Shown here piece by piece: positions 1-6,447 of a stretch of DNA of 13,483 nucleotides. Positions within the stretch are counted from its first letter, which is position 1, and every line of letters starts with the position of its first letter. Location: contig NZ_JAKEDR010000090.1 of NCBI RefSeq assembly GCF_023653455.1, forward strand, positions 1-13,483. The letters run 5' to 3'. Both the position numbers and the translations under genes were made by a program. This DNA is from Paraclostridium ghonii (GTDB lineage Bacteria > Bacillota > Clostridia > Peptostreptococcales > Peptostreptococcaceae). The notes under the pieces are model-generated. The model was given only the letters and a program-made list of their open reading frames with translations, was not told the DNA's origin and did not search any database.

Positions 1-35
1 ATACAATTATATCAAAAATTGTCCTATATTTTTTA

Positions 36-68
36 AAAAAGTAATAACAAATTTTGTTATTACTTTTT
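36..68. terminator. Bidirectional intrinsic terminator hairpin
   Basis: A 14-bp perfect stem (36-49 pairing with 55-68) around a 5-nt loop reads GTAATAACAA with its complement, flanked by an A-run on the left and a T-run on the right. It can therefore act as a U-tract terminator on either strand. It probably ends a gene lying to the left of the window, and may also be the final stop for the protease gene, whose stop codon is about 200 bases away. Confidence 0.75.
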
Positions 69-271
69 CTTTATAAATATTTTTAATTATTACTTGTCCA
101 TTTTCGGTATTTATAACCTCTTAACACCCTGAGTAGCCATTATTACATTTTTAATAATATAAGTTAAACACAATATTTTAACTATATATTTTCACTTACA
201 ACAAATCTATAAATGACTACTCTTTATTATTTTTAGTAACTCCAAATATAGTTAACATTAAAAACGTATTA
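69..271. other. Gene-free region with a loose inverted repeat
   Basis: About 200 bases without a credible reading frame. The one structure visible is an 11-bp inverted repeat (131-141 with 212-222, one G-U type pair) that encloses a second small hairpin (162-168 with 177-183). On the plus strand the outer repeat is followed by a U-rich run at 223-235. It could be a second, long-looped terminator or part of a small RNA. Base composition alone makes weak A+T hairpins common here, so only the G/C-containing outer arms are noteworthy. Confidence 0.35.
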
Positions 272-1177
272 CTATTTAAACCCTTTTTTAGGAATTTTAG
301 GACTTTCTAAAAATACTAATCCATTTCCCTGTATTTTTTTATCATAGCTTAAGTCTAAAGTAAATTTAATAAGTTGAGCATATATTTCCGACTCACTTAA
401 ATCTCTTTCAAATTCACCATCAGAGTAATTTTTAATTAATGCTAATGCACCACTAACATGAGGTGCTGCCATACTAGTTCCATCTAAAATTGCATATGAA
501 TTATCTTTATAAGTAGATAAAATATGCACTCCTGGAGCCATTACATCAATAAATTTATTACTATTTGAAAAATATGCAGGTTTAGCTTTTTCATCTACTG
601 CCCCAACCGAAATAACTTCACTATATGCAGCTGGATAAGAATATTCCTCTGTATAAGAATTATTATCCCCATCATTTCCTGCTGCACAAACTACTAATAT
701 ATTATTATCAGAAGCTTTTTTTATAGCTTTATGAAGATTTTCATCATCAATGTATCCACCTAATGACATACTTATAATATCAACTTTTTTATCTATGGCA
801 TAGTTAATGGCATTTATTATCCATTTATATTCACCCTCTCCATTACTATTTAATGCCTTTAAAATCATTAAGCTGCTATCAGGTGCAACACTAAGCACAA
901 TACCTGCTACGTGAGTTCCATGACCTACATAATCCTTAACTATATCTTTATTTGAATTATCATCTTTCGTAAAGTTTCTAGTATGTGCTATATTATTTTC
1001 AAGCGCTTTATGATTAACATCACATCCTGTATCTATAATGGCTACTGTCATTCCTTTTCCTCTATTTGACTTAGCCCAAAATTTATCAGCTCTAATCATT
1101 TTTACTCCATAAGAAACTATTTTAGTTTCTCTACTAACTTCATTTACTTTGTATGGAAGTAATTTCATTTTACTCAT
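272..1177 (-). CDS. Intracellular subtilisin-like serine protease (S8)
   Basis: A 301-aa cytoplasmic endopeptidase of the subtilase (S8) family. The catalytic triad is complete: Asp49 in IIDTG, His86 in GHGTH, Ser235 in GTSMAAPH, plus the oxyanion Asn168 in AAGND. There is no signal peptide. The N-terminus carries LLPY (6-9), matching the LIPY motif of the short inhibitory propeptide of Bacillus intracellular proteases (IspA), and the body aligns with that family (WIINAINYA, DIISMSLGG). The start ATG has a good RBS (AAAGGGG, 9 nt upstream). Family knowledge: these proteases are made as zymogens and cleaved near the LIPY segment, acting in protein turnover late in growth or in sporulation. Odd point: between HGTHVAG and VAP only four residues remain where subtilisin BPN' has 13, so the calcium-A loop is missing (see findings). 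The C-terminus is also shorter than that of IspA. Confidence 0.93.
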   Translation of the reverse strand: MSKMKLLPYKVNEVSRETKIVSYGVKMIRADKFWAKSNRGKGMTVAIIDTGCDVNHKALENNIAHTRNFTKDDNSNKDIVKDYVGHGTHVAGIVLSVAPDSSLMILKALNSNGEGEYKWIINAINYAIDKKVDIISMSLGGYIDDENLHKAIKKASDNNILVVCAAGNDGDNNSYTEEYSYPAAYSEVISVGAVDEKAKPAYFSNSNKFIDVMAPGVHILSTYKDNSYAILDGTSMAAPHVSGALALIKNYSDGEFERDLSESEIYAQLIKFTLDLSYDKKIQGNGLVFLESPKIPKKGFK

Positions 1178-1210
1178 TTAATACAACCCCTTTGATAACA
1201 TTCATATTGA

Positions 1211-1240
1211 ATTATATACAATTAAAGGTTATATTGTGAT
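1211..1240 (-). promoter_or_regulatory. Candidate promoter of the protease gene
   Basis: On the minus strand there is a perfect -10 hexamer TATAAT (1211-1216) about 35 bases ahead of the start codon. The matching -35 position (about 1234-1240) is poor (TCACAA or ATCACA), so either an activator or another sigma factor may be involved. It lies just downstream of the SPFH terminator, consistent with independent transcription. Confidence 0.4.
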
Positions 1241-1254
1241 AATCCAAAAACTTA

Positions 1255-1287
1255 AAAATGTCTTAAGGAATATCCTTAAGACATTTT
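1255..1287 (-). terminator. Intrinsic terminator after the SPFH gene
   Basis: A perfect 15-bp stem (1255-1269 with 1273-1287) and 3-nt loop begins 13 bases past the SPFH stop codon. In the minus-strand transcript it ends in a U-run (UUUUU). The A-run on the other side makes it potentially bidirectional. Confidence 0.85.
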
Positions 1288-1299
1288 ATAATTTATAAT

Positions 1300-2238
1300 T
1301 TATTTTTTCTCAGATATTAATTCCTTTATTGCTCCTATACTTCCAAGTAAACCTTGGGCTTCATATGGTATAAATACTTTATTTTCACCTTTAGCCATTT
1401 CACTTAAAGCTTCTACATATTTAACAGATAACATCGCCTCATCAACATTAGCATTTTTAAGAGCTTCATATACCATTCTAACTCTATTTGCTTCCGCTTC
1501 TGCAATTTTATTTATTGCTTCTGCTTCCCCTTCTGCAATCCTAACTTGAGATTCTCTTTTAGCTTCTGCATGAAGTATAGCAGTTTGCTTTTCTCCTTCT
1601 GCCTTTAATATTTGAGATTCTTTATGTCCTTGTGCCCCAGTTATAGCAGCTTGTTTTGTACCTTCTGCTTGAAGTATAACCGCACGTTTTTCTCTTTCTG
1701 CTCTCATTTGTTTTTCCATAGCTTCTTTTATATCAGCTGGAAGGTCTATGTTTTTAATTTCAACTCTTTCTACTCTAACCCCCCATTTATCTGTAGCTTC
1801 ATCAAGTATTATTCTAAGCTTATTATTCACATCATCTCTTGAAGATAATGTTCTATCTAATTCCATAGTTCCTATTACATCTCTTAATGTAGTAGTTGTT
1901 AAGTATCTTATAGCTTGAACTAAGTTAGCTATTTCATAAGTAGCCTTAAAAGAATCTGTTATTTGATAATATACAACTGTATCAATTGACATTGTAACGT
2001 TATCTTTAGTTATAACAGGTTGTGGTGGCGAATCTATAACTTGAGTTCTAAGATCTATTCTCTTAACAACTCTATCTAATATAGGAATTACTATATTTAA
2101 TCCTGATTCACCTGTTTTCCAATACTTTCCTAATCTTTCTACAATAATAACTTCTGATTGTTTTACTATTTTAATAGTTGAAATCCCTAGAACTATTACT
2201 AGTGCTATTAAAACTGTAAAGAATATTGTTGCAAACAT
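1300..2238 (-). CDS. Stomatin/prohibitin-like SPFH membrane protein (slipin, QmcA type)
   Basis: A 312-aa membrane scaffold protein. One N-terminal transmembrane segment (about 3-22) is followed by the SPFH/Band 7 domain (about 24-190) with stomatin-family signatures: SEVIIVERLGKY, DSPPQPVITKDNV, then RYLTTTTLRDVIG and ELDRTLSSRD. A long Ala/Glu-rich coiled coil (about 175-265, many AEGE and AEAEA runs) and a C-terminal tail with FIPYEAQ follow. Family knowledge: such proteins oligomerise into rings on the membrane and associate with an NfeD partner, organising membrane microdomains and affecting membrane protein turnover. Here nfeD lies 14 bases upstream and the RBS (AAGGGAGG) starts at the nfeD stop codon, which implies translational coupling. 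A terminator follows directly. It resembles the short slipin/QmcA group rather than flotillin proper. Confidence 0.93.
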   Translation of the reverse strand: MFATIFFTVLIALVIVLGISTIKIVKQSEVIIVERLGKYWKTGESGLNIVIPILDRVVKRIDLRTQVIDSPPQPVITKDNVTMSIDTVVYYQITDSFKATYEIANLVQAIRYLTTTTLRDVIGTMELDRTLSSRDDVNNKLRIILDEATDKWGVRVERVEIKNIDLPADIKEAMEKQMRAEREKRAVILQAEGTKQAAITGAQGHKESQILKAEGEKQTAILHAEAKRESQVRIAEGEAEAINKIAEAEANRVRMVYEALKNANVDEAMLSVKYVEALSEMAKGENKVFIPYEAQGLLGSIGAIKELISEKK

Positions 2239-2252
2239 TTTAAATTCCTCCC

Positions 2253-2678
2253 TTATGCAATTTTTACAATTAATTTTACTCCATCTATTTTTTCAATAAC
2301 TACAGTAGCATCTTTAGGTATAATCATAGAGTTAACTGAAGCCGCACTCCAAACATCCCCATTTAGCTTAACTAAGCCAGGTTCATCTTCATTTATTTCT
2401 TTTACTACTACTCCAGTTTTTCCTATTAAAGCATCTATAGTAGATGGTTTTATTTCTTTATTTACCTTAAAATATCTTTGAAGTACTTTTCTCCCAAATG
2501 CAATTCCTATACCTGAAACTATACACATTATTATAACTTGAGCTCCCCAATAAGGTATTAAAATAGATGATAACCCTGCTATAAAGCATCCTATAGCGAA
2601 AAAGATATATACAAAGCTTACTGTAACAGCTTCAATTATAAGTAATACTATTGCTATTATGATCCATATTAAAAACAT
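2253..2678 (-). CDS. NfeD family membrane protein (short form)
   Basis: A 141-aa protein of the short NfeD class, lacking the ClpP-like protease domain of long NfeD proteins. The first ~65 residues are hydrophobic with three likely membrane segments (about 2-20, 23-42 and 46-64). Residues about 80-141 form the soluble C-terminal OB-fold: ALIGKTGVVV, then GLVKLNGDVWSAAS and IEKIDGVKLIV. Family knowledge: this OB domain binds the SPFH partner. It is followed by the SPFH gene, the standard pairing. The start codon has a very strong RBS (AAGGAGGGG). The MORN gene upstream has the same orientation, but the 87-base gap contains a -10-like TATAAT, so the pair probably has its own promoter. Confidence 0.92.
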   Translation of the reverse strand: MFLIWIIIAIVLLIIEAVTVSFVYIFFAIGCFIAGLSSILIPYWGAQVIIMCIVSGIGIAFGRKVLQRYFKVNKEIKPSTIDALIGKTGVVVKEINEDEPGLVKLNGDVWSAASVNSMIIPKDATVVIEKIDGVKLIVKIA

Positions 2679-2729
2679 TTAATCCCCCCCTCCTTATTTA
2701 TAATATATCCTATTTAAATTATCTTTGTA

Positions 2730-2735
2730 ATTATA
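2730..2735 (-). promoter_or_regulatory. Candidate -10 element of the nfeD-SPFH operon
   Basis: A perfect TATAAT on the minus strand sits 52 bases ahead of the nfeD start. No convincing -35 is present at 16-18 bases. No hairpin terminator separates it from the upstream MORN gene, so read-through from that gene is also possible. Confidence 0.35.
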
Positions 2736-2765
2736 GTATCTCCTTTGTATCCTTATTGTAACTAC

Positions 2766-3941
2766 TTAAATGCTTTGTATCTTTTTTATTATATCATATT
2801 CATTTTTACTTATATCTATGTTTTTTATCTCTTTATTTTCTTTTCCTTCTCTTATATACTCACCTTTTACTATTATTTCTTCTTTTATGCATACTTCTAT
2901 CTTTCCCCCATCTAGCAAGTAATAAGTACCTATTCCATTTTTTTTATTATTTTCCCATTCTCCAATGTACCTATAACTATCACATGTATAAGTTCCTATA
3001 CCAACTCTCTTTCCATCTTTATATTCACCTTCATAAACTGAATTATCTTTATATAAATATAATCCTTTTTCATTAAATTTATCATCTTTAAAATAGCCTT
3101 TATATGTTTCTTTATTTCTATACTTTAATATGCCATATCCTTTTTTATACCCATATTTAAATTCCCCATCATATATGTCACCTTCTTTATTTGTATATAC
3201 ACCTTTTCCATGGTACACATTATTTTTAAACTCGCCAGTATACTTACTTCCATCAATATAGCAATAAGTTCCTTTTCCATTCAATTTATCATCTTTATAT
3301 TCACCTTCAAATACATCTCCATTGCTGCATACATATTTTCCTTTTCCTTCTCTTAACCCATCTTTGAAATTTCCAGAAAACTTATCTCCGTTACTATATA
3401 CAATAATCCCCCTTCCTTCTCTTTTACCTCTTTTAAATTCTCCTTTATAAATATCTTTATTTACAAAAGTATACATTCCAATTCCTTCTATAAGTCCAAA
3501 TTTAAAATCTCCACTATAAACAGATCCATCACTATATATATATCTTCCTATACTGTGCATTAAATCTTCTTTCCATAATCCTTCATATCTATCTTTATTT
3601 GAAAAAACACAAACTCCAAAACCACTTCTTCTTCCCTCTACTAACTCCCCTTTATATATATCTCCATTATCATATTTTAAAATTTCATATTTATCATCTT
3701 TTTTACTTATTTTTGTATTTTTAATTGAATAACTGGTATCATCATGTTCTTGATTACCTTTTAATCCTCTAAATCCATTGTTTAATTTTTTCAAATTATC
3801 ACTATATCCATTTATACTCTTTCTATATTTATTTTTTCTAATTTCTAAAATAAACAGTAATAATTTAACCCCCATAAATGACATCGATAAAGTAATAAAT
3901 ATAACGAATACTATTTCAAAATAATTCTTAATCCCCTCCAT
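2766..3941 (-). CDS. Membrane-anchored MORN-repeat protein
   Basis: A 391-aa protein. Residues about 9-33 form one hydrophobic segment followed by a basic stretch (RKNKYRK), which by the positive-inside rule puts the rest in the cytoplasm. After a ~55-residue polar linker come 11 consecutive MORN repeats of 23 aa (about 96-347; repeat 10 has 22), each starting with the YxGEF/YEGEY signature and carrying the central G-x-G, plus a degenerate half-repeat before (85-95). A charged, Lys/Glu-rich tail (348-391) ends the protein. RBS AAGGAGG is 7-8 bases upstream. Family knowledge: MORN repeats form extended beta-sheets used for protein or phospholipid contacts; bacterial members are mostly uncharacterised. 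The repeats are diverged in DNA sequence, so they are not a recent expansion. Function here is unknown; the neighbouring nfeD-SPFH pair hints at a membrane-organisation role, but that is inference. Confidence 0.9.
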   Translation of the reverse strand: MEGIKNYFEIVFVIFITLSMSFMGVKLLLFILEIRKNKYRKSINGYSDNLKKLNNGFRGLKGNQEHDDTSYSIKNTKISKKDDKYEILKYDNGDIYKGELVEGRRSGFGVCVFSNKDRYEGLWKEDLMHSIGRYIYSDGSVYSGDFKFGLIEGIGMYTFVNKDIYKGEFKRGKREGRGIIVYSNGDKFSGNFKDGLREGKGKYVCSNGDVFEGEYKDDKLNGKGTYCYIDGSKYTGEFKNNVYHGKGVYTNKEGDIYDGEFKYGYKKGYGILKYRNKETYKGYFKDDKFNEKGLYLYKDNSVYEGEYKDGKRVGIGTYTCDSYRYIGEWENNKKNGIGTYYLLDGGKIEVCIKEEIIVKGEYIREGKENKEIKNIDISKNEYDIIKKIQSI

Positions 3942-3963
3942 ATAAAATCCTCCTTATATTCTT

Positions 3964-3992
3964 ATAATATAAGTTTATATATGCAAGTCCAA
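3964..3992 (-). promoter_or_regulatory. Candidate promoter of the MORN gene
   Basis: Minus strand TTGGAC (3987-3992), 17-base spacer, TATTAT (3964-3969). The -10 is one mismatch from consensus and the -35 is weak (TTG retained). It places the transcript start almost on top of the RBS, giving a very short leader. Confidence 0.35.
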
Positions 3993-4042
3993 AAAAATGA
4001 GCTTATTTGTACGACAGAAAATAATGATTTTTTTATAAAAAA

Positions 4043-4108
4043 AGACTGTCCTTGAGCAAAATTTATAAATAAGCGTATAACTTACATAAATTCACTTCAA
4101 GACAGTCT
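4043..4108 (-). terminator. Long-armed intrinsic terminator after the EIIC-like gene
   Basis: Outer arms AGACTGTC (4043-4050) and GACAGTCT (4101-4108) pair perfectly. After a one-base bulge TTGA pairs with TCAA (4052-4055 with 4097-4100). Inside are two further nested pairings, AATTTAT with ATAAATT and TAAG with CTTA. The minus-strand transcript runs from the outer arm straight into seven U residues, so this should terminate the transporter gene, whose stop codon is 31 bases upstream. The ~40-nt structured apical part is unusually long for a simple terminator. Confidence 0.7.
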
Positions 4109-4138
4109 ATATATCCTAATTTAGTTTATATACAAATT

Positions 4139-5152
4139 TTATCCTCTAATTTCTGCAGCTGTAACAATCTTATAATTTCTAAATATATAGCTTCCTGCAA
4201 ATCCTATAATACTACTTATTACAGAACATATAGCCATACATATTAAAACTTCTTTAGCTGGGTTAAATGCAAACATAACAGGGAGACCAGCAGATGGAGC
4301 TGCTGTACCTGGGGCATTATTTATAAGCCCCATAGCTGAAACTACTACACCACCAAGTGCTCCACTTATAAAGTTTGTTACATATATAGGTATTGGGTTT
4401 GCTGATATTATATCTGCTTGTGTTAATGGCTCAATTACTACAGATATAGTATCTCTTGTATCTCCAAACTTTAACTTTTTAAATAATATAAAGTTTGCAA
4501 AAGATGTTGCTGATATAGGTAATGATGCTATTGCCATAGGTACTCCTGTTAATCCTAGCATAGCTGTAAGTGCCATAGAACTTAATGGAGATGTTGATAT
4601 TAATGTAAAAAATCCACCTATTATTAATCCCATCACTATTGGACTTGAATCTGTAGATCCTGCTATTACCTCTCCTATTGTTAATAATGTAGAGTTTACC
4701 ACAGGTTCTAAAGATACTCCTATTAATCTAGTTATTGGCGCCATTATTACCACCATTACTAATAAATCTAGTCCTGGAGGTACTTTTTCTTCTAAATATT
4801 TAACAGCAAATGATATTAAGTATCCTGCTATAAATCCTGGTAATATTCCTAATCCTGAACAAGTTATTCCTAGTAACATTGCATATACTGGAGAAACTCC
4901 TAAAACTAACATAACTAAACAAGCTGCTGCTAATCCTCCTAGCCCTCCGTTTATTGATCCTAATTGACTAAGAAATGGAATTCCAATTGAATTTCCTAGT
5001 AATGAAAATTGTATAGCCTCAACTAAAAATGTAGCACATGCAGCACTAGCTAATGCACCCATAGCTTTCATACCATGTGGAGCCTTGTAACTAAACACAG
5101 AAAACGCGGTAAGTACTGCTAGCAATAATACTGTTCCTTTTATAACTTCCAT
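4139..5152 (-). CDS. PTS EIIC-like membrane transporter (EIIC_2 family)
   Basis: A highly hydrophobic protein of 337 aa from the ATG at 5150-5152. I recognise the EIIC_2 family of predicted PTS permeases: Gly/Ala-rich membrane segments throughout, a conserved SINGGLGGLAAA stretch, the STSPLSSMALTAMLGLTG region and NPIPIYVTNF. About eight to ten transmembrane segments are likely. Start choice: the longest frame begins with GTG four codons earlier, but the Shine-Dalgarno sequence (AGAGGTGG) overlaps that GTG and is correctly spaced, 8 bases, for the ATG. No EIIA, EIIB or sugar-metabolism gene is nearby, so it is an orphan permease subunit; the substrate cannot be read from the sequence. It has its own promoter and terminator. 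Confidence 0.82.
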   Translation of the reverse strand: MEVIKGTVLLLAVLTAFSVFSYKAPHGMKAMGALASAACATFLVEAIQFSLLGNSIGIPFLSQLGSINGGLGGLAAACLVMLVLGVSPVYAMLLGITCSGLGILPGFIAGYLISFAVKYLEEKVPPGLDLLVMVVIMAPITRLIGVSLEPVVNSTLLTIGEVIAGSTDSSPIVMGLIIGGFFTLISTSPLSSMALTAMLGLTGVPMAIASLPISATSFANFILFKKLKFGDTRDTISVVIEPLTQADIISANPIPIYVTNFISGALGGVVVSAMGLINNAPGTAAPSAGLPVMFAFNPAKEVLICMAICSVISSIIGFAGSYIFRNYKIVTAAEIRG

Positions 5153-5195
5153 TTTTAAAGCCACCTCTTTTATCCAAAATTTAACCTTTTCCTAC

Positions 5196-5225
5196 ATTAT
5201 AATTCAAAACTCTACATTTCCGCAA
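5196..5225 (-). promoter_or_regulatory. Sigma-A-type promoter of the EIIC-like gene
   Basis: Minus strand TTGCGG (5220-5225), 18-base spacer, perfect TATAAT (5196-5201), 44 bases ahead of the ATG chosen as start. The -35 matches consensus in its first three positions only. Confidence 0.5.
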
Positions 5226-5280
5226 TAATTTTCAAAATATTCCCATTATATGCAATGTTTTTTATACTCATAAAAACAAA

Positions 5281-5312
5281 CCAACTACTTATCAAATGTC
5301 CTTAGTAGCTGG
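5281..5312 (-). terminator. Intrinsic terminator overlapping the exonuclease stop codon
   Basis: CCAACTACT (5281-5289) pairs with AGTAGCTGG (5304-5312) over 9 bp including one G-U. In the minus-strand transcript the 5' arm contains the last two codons and part of the stop codon (5302-5304), and the hairpin is followed by a U-rich run (UUUGUUUUU). Confidence 0.7.
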
Positions 5313-6318
5313 CTTCTAAAATTTCTCCTACATCTAAATTTTCTTCTTCTAAATCTTGTTCAAATAGTTCTAATATTTGATTTAATTCTTTCTTATATTG
5401 ATCCGGTCCCAATTTATAATGCGATATATCTTCCATCAAATCCATCATATCTAGGTATACATTTTCTAGCAAATAAAAATAGCCTCCCTTTATTTCAATA
5501 ATATTCTTAAAAGTAAATAATTTTTTGCTAACATCCTTTATATGCTCTATATTGTATATATCTAAATTCATTATGGATTTTATATATAATCTTAAAGTTT
5601 TTAAAATTTCTATAGATATATCATCTAGATTTACATCGTCACTTTCTTTATGTACTCTATCTTTATACTCCTCAAATACCAATTCTAAATTTGTATTAAT
5701 TTCTATAAAAGGATTTTTTATTAGATCTTTTATAATCAATAATTCTCTTATAAACTTTTTATTAGATAATGTCATATCTAATATAAGCAAATTATATGCA
5801 TCTGCTAAAGGGTCATGTGCTTCTCCATTAAATTCAACATTAGAATATTCAAGTAATTTTTTTAAAGATATATAGTTTATGCACCTAATACCTCTATTTA
5901 GGTATTCTTTCTTTATATCTACAAATAAATCTTTTATATTGTTTACAAATCTTGGATGATTGTTTTTTTGAGAGCTCCTTCTATCTGTATTTGTAAAACA
6001 TGTTAAATCTAGATTCCCAAAAGTGTAAATCCCTTCTATTTCTGAAAATTCACCTAACCATCTTTTAAAATCTCGCATCACCTCTTCATATACAGGTGCT
6101 TTCATAATTTCTTCATTTGTTATTTTAGTAAGTTCTTCTATATGAGGATATATATCAATATTGCTTACTGGCTTTATTAACGATTTGAAATTTGAAATAT
6201 GCTTTGTAGGTATATCGTATTTTATAGCCCCAATAGCAATAATATCAGCATTGTTTATATCTCTTCCATATTTAGAATTTGACATATTCATCTCAAAGTC
6301 TATATATATTTTTTTCAT
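5302..6318 (-). CDS. DEDDh exonuclease domain protein (RNase T / Pol III epsilon-like)
   Basis: A 338-aa protein from the ATG at 6316-6318. The N-terminal ~180 residues form a DEDDh 3'-5' exonuclease fold. With the longest-frame numbering (subtract 12 for the chosen start), Exo I is YIDFE (Asp19, Glu21), Exo II is TFGNLDLTCF (Asp116) and Exo III is HDPLADAYN (His180, Asp185), so all metal ligands and the general base are present. This subgroup resembles KapD/ERI-1-type exonucleases acting on RNA or DNA ends. The C-terminal ~150 residues look helical and acidic (LEQDLEEENLD near the end) and match no domain I recognise. Start choice: the RBS AGAGAGG lies 9 bases before this ATG but inside the longest frame, whose first ATG has only a weak SD. 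The gene has its own promoter and a terminator overlapping its stop. The cellular substrate is unknown. Confidence 0.85.
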   Translation of the reverse strand: MKKIYIDFEMNMSNSKYGRDINNADIIAIGAIKYDIPTKHISNFKSLIKPVSNIDIYPHIEELTKITNEEIMKAPVYEEVMRDFKRWLGEFSEIEGIYTFGNLDLTCFTNTDRRSSQKNNHPRFVNNIKDLFVDIKKEYLNRGIRCINYISLKKLLEYSNVEFNGEAHDPLADAYNLLILDMTLSNKKFIRELLIIKDLIKNPFIEINTNLELVFEEYKDRVHKESDDVNLDDISIEILKTLRLYIKSIMNLDIYNIEHIKDVSKKLFTFKNIIEIKGGYFYLLENVYLDMMDLMEDISHYKLGPDQYKKELNQILELFEQDLEEENLDVGEILEASY

Positions 6319-6385
6319 CCCCTTCATCCTCTCTAAAGCATAAAACCTATACATTTTACCACTTAATTAAATTTATCATAATATA

Positions 6386-6414
6386 ATTTTATAATACATT
6401 TTTACTAATATCAA
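6386..6414 (-). promoter_or_regulatory. Sigma-A-type promoter of the exonuclease gene
   Basis: Minus strand TTGATA (6409-6414; five of six matches), 17-base spacer, TAAAAT (6386-6391; five of six). This is the best-looking vegetative promoter in the window. It leaves a leader of roughly 60 bases before the ATG at 6318 and supports the shorter start. Confidence 0.6.
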
Positions 6415-6426
6415 TCTAAAAGAAAA

Positions 6427-6447
6427 AGGATGTACTAAGTACATCCT
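6427..6447 (-). terminator. Intrinsic terminator overlapping the ttcA-like stop codon
   Basis: AGGATGTAC pairs with GTACATCCT around a 3-nt loop (9 bp). In the minus-strand transcript the stem begins at the second base of the TAG stop codon (6446-6448), and the 3' arm runs into UUUUUCUUUU. Confidence 0.8.

Noticed and set aside
1612..1842. Plus-strand 76-aa reading frame
   Set aside because: Antisense to the well-supported SPFH gene; Phe/Ser/Cys-rich composition is the usual mirror of a Glu/Lys/Ala-rich coiled coil, and there is no proper RBS.
3000..3660. Regularly spaced ~69-base similarity along this stretch
   Set aside because: Explained by the 23-aa MORN repeats; the DNA units are too diverged to be a separate repeat element.
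5525..5875. Plus-strand 116-aa reading frame
   Set aside because: Antisense shadow of the exonuclease gene; Ser/Leu-rich with no family resemblance.
6161..6343. Plus-strand 60-aa reading frame
   Set aside because: Antisense to the N-terminal catalytic part of the exonuclease; hydrophobic composition is a by-product of the opposite strand.
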